Assembly (NCBI GenBank): GCA_029817715.1 | Contig: JARUPY010000440.1 | Coordinates: 1 to 64,000, forward strand | Direction of reading: 5' to 3' | DNA from: Melastoma dodecandrum | Lineage: Eukaryota; Streptophyta; Magnoliopsida; Myrtales; Melastomataceae | DNA length: 64,000 nucleotides | Part shown: one piece after another, positions 58,301 to 64,000 of the stretch | Numbering within the stretch: the first letter of the stretch is position 1 | Layout: each line of letters begins with the position of its first letter | The notes under the pieces: model-generated | The model's database searches: none | The model's input: the letters and a program-made list of their open reading frames with translations, nothing else | What the model was told of the DNA's origin: nothing | Program-made: the position numbers and the translations under genes

Positions 58301-61204
58301 ACGATGTTCCCTCACTGGAGCAGGTAAACCGTATGATTGCACGGAGCGAACGAGAAGTTGAACTGTTTGACCAGATGGATGAAGAGTTGGATTGGATTGA
58401 AGAAATGACCAGTTACGAACAGGTACCCAAGTGGCTTCGAGCAAGTACGAAAGAGGTTAATGATGTTGTTTCTACCCTTTCTAAAAAACCTTCAAAGCGT
58501 GCTTTATTTGGGGGAAGCATTGGGTCAGAGTCTCCAAAATCAGAGAGGAAACGGGGCCGACCCAAGGCTAAGAAGCACATAAATTACAAAGAGGTTGATG
58601 ATGAAATTGGAGAGTATTCGGAAGCAAGTTCCGATGAGGCAAATGAAGAATATGCGCATGAAGAAGAGGGTGAGATTGAAGAGTTTGACAATGATCCCTA
58701 CCCTGGTGCTACTGGAGCACTACCAGTCGATAAGGATGAGTTGGAAGAGGATGCCCCTCCTTGTGAAGAAGGCGAGGAGTATACATGTTCATCTGAGAGA
58801 GATGGGAATGATTGTGTCCCTGAACGTCCCGGATACTCTGGATCATCCGCTGGAAGTCAGAGGCCACATAGGACGGCATCTCCTTCTGTATCTTCCCAAA
58901 AGTTTGGTTCTTTATCTGCATTGGATGGTCGGCCCAGTTCTTTGTCAAAGCGACTGGTAGGTTTTATTTTTATTAATCCTGTTTCTGCTGTTGCATTATG
59001 AATATCTTCAGTTGGCTAACTTTTTAGTTTTAGTTGGCTAACTTCTTAGTTTTAGTCTGTTGATATTTGCCAGCCAGAAGAACTTGAAGAGGGAGAAATT
59101 GCTATTTCTGGAGACTTCCATGCAGATCATCAGCAATCTGAGAGTTGGATTCATGAACGCGAAGAAGGTGAAGATGAACAGGTTGTCCAACCAAAAATCA
59201 AACGGAAACGTAGCATTAGAATGCGCCTTCGTCATGCACTGGATAAAGGTGAAGGCAATTCTAGCATGGGGACTCCGCCACTTCAGTCTAGAGATCCAAC
59301 ACTACTGCTTCGTCAAATGGACAACAAACATCAAATGTGTGTGAGGTCCGGCGCTGAATCCAGTGGTTTGGTAGAGTATGGCGCTTTAAAGCAAGAGGGT
59401 GGTGGGCCGCCATCCATGAAAAATAAGCGGCAAACATCCTTAAGGAGAATGAGTGAGACTAAGGTGCATACCTTACCGAAATCTGTAAGGTCGAATAACA
59501 TGGCTTCATCAGATGTCGCTGGACACATCAAAGAAAGCTGGGACGCCAAAACGTTGAATCCTGCCGGCACCAGTGTGGCTAATTGTGTCCCCGATTTTAT
59601 TCAGAGAAAGGTAATTGCACTTGTTCTGACAAACAATTGTCCCTGTTTTATTTCCAGGCTTACACATACTCTTATTAGTCGGCCTCCATTTATTTTTTCA
59701 TCCTGATATTTCCTTGTGACAATCCATCTCTGTTGTCAAAAGTAAAGAGACTTATGAGTGATATTTAGATTTGAATGTCTATGGATGCAGATCAGTAGAT
59801 ATCATCCCTTGTTTTTTCCTTTCCATTCACTCGGATCTCTTTTCTTTCACCAATTTTGTTTGGATTTTCTTTTTTTTTTTCCGAAAAGGGGAAGGATCTA
59901 AGGATCTTCTTTGTTGGATCCCTCTTCCTCTTCCCCATTAATTAGAAAAAGTGAGCCACCACTTCAGGTACAAGATACTATCATTACTGCTTTTTGCTTC
60001 TCCTGACGGCTGGTCATGTAACAAAAATGTTGTAGTTTCTGGTGATATGTGCACCTGGTTTTCACTGTATAGATATTTTTATTTTTTAATCCTGAATCCT
60101 GATCACTGCTTCAATTTCACTGGCAGGGGTGCAATGTGTAGTTGCCTGTTCCTTGCTTATCCTTGGCTTCATTATCCACCATTTAACTGATGATTTCATG
60201 TGTAGTGCAAGAATGTTGTCAACAAGCTTCAGAGAAGAATAGATAAGGAAGGGCAGCATATCGTTCCTCGGCTAACGGATCTTTGGAAAAGGGCAGGAAG
60301 TAATCTTCTGGATCTTCGGAAGATAGACAAACGCGTGGAGAGATTGGAGTACACTGGCGTGATGGATCTTGTGTTTGATGTGCAACTCATGTTGAAAGGG
60401 GCAATGCAGTTTTATGGGTTTTCTCATGAGGTATATACCCTGTTGGGACTTCCTCTGGCTTTTTCCTTCATCCTATAATACATTACGACTCTTAAACATG
60501 ATCTTTTGGTTGTGGATGAGATCAGAATATGATGGCTGCGTCGGATTCTGCAGGTTAGGTCCGAAGCAAGGAAGGTCCACAACCTCTTTTTTGACATGTT
60601 GAGGATTGCATTTCCAGACACAGACTTTGAAGAATCCAGAAGTGCTCTCTCTTTCAGTGGCCCCTTATCTACCTCCACTGCATCTCAATCGGCCAAACCA
60701 TTAACAGCTGGCCAAGGCAATAGAGGCAAGCCAATGAAAGCGGTGGATATTGATACCCAGCCTAAAAAGATGATGCGGCAGGCACCTTCTATTAATCAAG
60801 AGACAACAAGGATAAGGGTGAGTCTAAACCAAAAGGACTCAGGCTCGGCTAGCGGAAGCCGTAATAGTAGAGAAGCCAGTCAGCGGGATGAATCTCCGCT
60901 GCTAGCCCATCCAGGTGAGTTGGTTATATGTAAGAAGAAGAGGAATGACCGTGAGAAAGTACCCACGAAGCCAAGGAGCGGGTTGCTTCCCATTTCCCCT
61001 GCAGGAACAAGTCAGGGGATAGTGAGTCCCGGAATGGCCTCCATGTCAAAAGATTTAAGATCAGCAACGCCCAGCATCCATCATCAAGGATGGATGAGCC
61101 AGTCAGGGCAGGCGGGTAACAGTGTCGGAGGAGACGCAAGTTGGGCAAATCCTGTGAAGAGGCTGCGAACAGATTCAGCTAGGAGGCGGGCCAGTCATAT
61201 GTGA
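52333..61204 (+). CDS. BRM: BRAHMA-type SWI2/SNF2 chromatin-remodelling ATPase
   Basis: BRM is the ATPase of plant SWI/SNF complexes and slides or evicts nucleosomes. Exons: 52333-53439, 53867-55189, 55260-55372, 55592-55679, 55778-55864, 56040-56132, 56214-56297, 56367-56570, 57072-57314, 57403-58956, 59074-59610, 60206-60430 and 60554-61204; all join in frame, giving 2,102 residues. Order: Gln/Ser-rich N-terminus, QLQ ([20 protein letters not shown]), HSA region (about 650-720), ATPase with DEMGLGKT and DEAQ, helicase C with [15 protein letters not shown] and [14 protein letters not shown], an acidic linker, then the bromodomain ([20 protein letters not shown] to [14 protein letters not shown]), where the ZA loop looks a few residues short. 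The 5' end is degraded: just upstream (52,222-52,332) a BRM-like QLIGELSNILAYQ segment is preceded by TAA and followed by TAG and a frame change. The ATG at 52333 (MQFPHH) is the first usable in-frame start, so the protein would lack roughly the first 100-150 residues. Confidence 0.9.
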
Positions 61205-62600
61205 GTAGTTAATTCTGTGCGTTTTGAATGAGCACCCAACCGCCCCTGCAATGGCGGTGGGTAAGCTGCCCCAGGGCAATGATGGGTCTCCTCAGGAAGG
61301 AGGTGTAAAGCAGCCATCGTCAGCCTTCATGGTATGGTGCATCAATGGATGTAAGTAAAAAAATAGCCTAGTAGTTGCAGGAACGGGCTTAAGCGAATGG
61401 TATTAAAAAGGTTTTTAGGGTGTGGTCGTTGTGTATGCAATAGAAAGGAAAGCTACACCGCGGGGTTCCTTGTGATATGTGCTAGAGGAGTGGAGTAGAG
61501 AGCTGAGATTCCCTCGACATATTTAGACTGGTTTCACTGCTGCTTCTGGTAATTCCAGGGGTTAATGGATATTGGGTGAAAATGGACCCAAGTGTATCTG
61601 GGTTTTGTTCGTTCGTAGCGTAGTTGCGAGTTTTAGAATTAGTTAAAAGTATAGCTTTTCTAAGTGTTGTAAATCGCTAATTCAAGTAACAACTTCCTAG
61701 GAGCAACTACTAGCTTGTCTACACGAAGGAAGTTGCTACTGTGACTTTTAATTAATATAAAATCTTCTTAGATCATTTTCTCTTAAATTCATCCGCTTTT
61801 GAAACCATAATTTCCCGATTTCGTCAACGTGGCCTTCCTCGACTCTAGGTGCTCTCCAATATCCGTCCTCGACTCCTAGTGCTTTCCCATCCCGTCCTCG
61901 ACTCCTGATGCTATTGAAGCCTGTGTTTATGTCTCGCTCTCTAGCTTGTCTCTTGTTTTGGAGCAGTGATGATTTTGTGGCGATACGTTTTCTCTATGCC
62001 TCGAAGAATCGTCCGTTTCTTGGCGGAGCGATCGTGGGTAGCCATGGCGGCGTTCGAATATGAGCCTCATAATTATTTGCATTGCTTGTTTCTATATATA
62101 CTTCCTTATAATGCTTATTATGCACCCCGTGGTTTTGTTTGTTGTTTCAAATTGCGACATGTAGAACAGTTTATCTACTATTATTGCCGAAAGATTTTAT
62201 CTTGTGCAAAGTAGAGGGATCAGGTTGTTAGTGAAGCTAATCATTTCATCTATGTTAGTCGGTCTACTAGTTTGTGGTTGTTGATGTTGTGTTTGGTTAT
62301 TATGATGAAGTTGTAAATATATTTAGCTTATATTAGTGCAAACTCAAACTTCAAATTTATTAAGCTAATATATTTCTCTGTTTCAAATTATATGCTGTAG
62401 TTAAAAATGTTAGTGAAAGATGAAGATGCTAATGTTGATACTGGTAGATTTCTAAATACATATTATTTTCCAATTCTAAATTTGCAAGTGCTGAATTTCT
62501 TAGGATTTTGTAAAATTTAAGCATTACACATCTTTATATTGAGCTTTATACGGAATTAAGGTTAGGTAGGAAAAAAATACGTAAAATAGGGTCATAGTTT
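61205..62600. other. BRM 3' region and AT-rich intergenic DNA
   Basis: Probable 3' untranslated region to about 61,650, followed by AT-rich DNA. Apart from the short tandem repeat at 61831-61920, I see nothing recognisable. Confidence 0.4.
61831..61920 (+). repeat. 30-bp tandem repeat, three diverged copies
   Basis: Three consecutive 30-base units share the core cctcgactcctagtgctttc, at 61831-61860, 61861-61890 and 61891-61920. The period is exact and the copies differ at several bases. Confidence 0.75.
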
Positions 62601-62625
62601 CTAATTTACCCGGAATATTGTCTCA

Positions 62626-62830
62626 AAGGCGCGGTTGGGAACCGAGCCACTCAATTTACAAAGAACATGTTCCCATCTACGCCATAAGGGGAACTGGCTA
62701 TGGTGTGCTTCCCAATCGCATTTTTTTACACTTAAAAAAAATTTCTTCTGGTGTGCTAGTGTTGGGGGGTCAAAGATGCGATTCTCAGCCCCGTCTTTAC
62801 CCAGTTGCACCTAAGGCGCGGTTGGGAACC
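62626..62830. repeat. Cluster of 18-bp motifs in both orientations
   Basis: aaggcgcggttgggaacc occurs exactly at 62626-62643 and 62813-62830. Imperfect inverse copies lie near 62,668-62,683 and 62,707-62,722, with a degenerate direct copy near 62,773. The pattern suggests nested miniature transposons sharing one terminal sequence. No clear target duplication is visible. Confidence 0.5.
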
Positions 62831-62963
62831 TCGTCTTCTTTGTTAATTGAGTGCAAGGAGTGTTAGGGATGATATTTTGAGAGTTTTGCAAACTCGAACC
62901 GCATTTCGTAAATTTTTTTCTAAACTAATTGTATTTTGATACAACTCTCTCTTTATACTTATT

Positions 62964-64000
62964 ATGGATTTTATAGATTTGTTGATATATGAAAATGGTC
63001 ATGTGATTCAAGATCGGTATGACATAAATTATAATGGAGATCCGATTAAGATGATTAAATTTGAAGCAAATGCCTCTTATGGTGATCTATAAGGAGTGGT
63101 GTGTCAATGAATGAAAATGAACGAAGGAAGGAGATTGAAGATTTGTCATAGATTTCTTGTATAGTCATATGATAATAATAGAGTTAAATACATGCCCGTA
63201 TCAATAGAAGAAGACCGTGACGTAAAATTACTAGTTGATTTCGCACTCTCAAAACCAAATAATATACAAGAAGTATATGTTCTTCGTTAACGTGTCGGGG
63301 GAAGAGAGTTGCCCTATAGTTAAACGGAGTTTGATGATAGAGGTTTTGGTTAATCAAATGAATTGGGACGTATAAATGGAGATATTGGTCAATCGCTATA
63401 ACTGGGGCTATATGTGAGGTCTCTGAGATAAGTGGTAATACCCACTACTCTAATGAGGAAAGAGACATTATAGAATTATTAATGCATTTTGATGAAGGAG
63501 CGGATGAACAGATATTTAATAATGCGAATACTCATGATGAACCATGTAATGACGGGGGTTGAATGGGATATAAAAGATGACGGAGAAGAAGTATAAGAAG
63601 GGTCTAGTTATAGAGTAGAGAAACAACTACCTTTCTACGTTGAGAACACAAATAATGGGAGTATAAGCTTTGATGAGAAAGAAAATGATCCAATGATGGA
63701 CGCATTGGAGAATATCAATACATTTTGCAATGGAATGGGATTCAAGAATAAATTCGCATCTGACACGTAGCTAACACTATGACTATGAAGTGCGTGAATC
63801 TGATAACAAATTGTTGAGTGCGTTTTGTGTTGATTACAGTGAAGGGTGTATGTGGAGGCTGCGAGCAATTCAGATGGATTGTGATGGCGAATTTAGGGTG
63901 ACAATTGTTGGGTCTCCTCACAATTGCCTTAACGTGAATATGAGTTGGGATCATGTGCGATTGGACTGAAACTACTCCATCCTTTCAGAGTTTTGCTACA
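62964..64000 (+). pseudogene. Mutator-like (MULE) transposase, decayed, runs off the right edge
   Basis: The ATG at 62964 opens MDFIDLLIYENGHVIQDRYD, like the N-terminus of plant MULE transposases, then stops after about 40 codons and continues in other frames. Near 63,830-63,966 the MuDR-type DNA-binding segment is recognisable (CVDYSEGCMWRLRAIQMD, then PHNCLN and WDHVRLD), ending in TGA at about 63,967. Stops near 63,092 and 63,767 and several shifts make it non-functional. The catalytic DDE part would lie beyond the window. Confidence 0.7.

Noticed and set aside
1..64000. CRISPR arrays, rRNA genes, operons or a prokaryotic system
   Set aside because: No spaced short repeats or rRNA-like sequence; intron-bearing plant genes fill the window.

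Overview
This is plant nuclear DNA, most likely from a eudicot. Its genes are intron-rich with GT-AG splice sites and belong to plant-specific families. Between them lie LTR retrotransposons, DNA transposons and an integrated plant pararetrovirus. I cannot name the species. Exons were placed by eye from reading frame, splice signals and family knowledge; no alignments were run.

Layout. 1-8.1 kb: no confident gene; transposon-like sequence, a 47-base G run and weak coding-like fragments. 8.1-10.9 kb: a broken GL3/EGL3-type bHLH gene. 13.1-15.1 kb: a largely intact PRONE-type RopGEF. 15.1-22.2 kb: a transposon zone with an 865-bp hAT element (8-bp target duplication) and a Ty3/gypsy element (5-bp target duplication) that carries an antisense plant-mobile-domain-like reading frame. 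22.6-27.1 kb: a plant U-box protein (USP, coiled coil, kinase-like domain, U-box) whose kinase domain looks inactive. 28.0-33.6 kb, minus strand: a decayed, circularly permuted endogenous caulimovirid. 33.7-34.3 kb: a relic of a signal peptide peptidase-like gene. 35.6-45.8 kb: a frameshifted sn-2 GPAT/phosphatase gene with an 8.3-kb Ty1/copia element inserted in an exon. 46.5-50.5 kb: a PHT4;4-type plastid transporter gene with one stop and one frameshift. 52.3-61.2 kb: a BRAHMA-type SWI2/SNF2 ATPase gene, open over about 2,100 codons but with a degraded 5' end. 63.0 kb to the right edge: a decayed Mutator-like transposase.

All the host genes lie on the plus strand and do unrelated jobs: trichome/flavonoid regulation, ROP signalling, ubiquitination, cutin synthesis, plastid transport and chromatin remodelling. 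The window is not a cluster or a pathway. Its most striking property is that five of seven recognisable host genes carry lesions while the other two look largely intact. That could mean gene loss on one copy of a duplicated segment. Because several lesions are small indels, some at homopolymers, uncorrected consensus errors must be excluded first.
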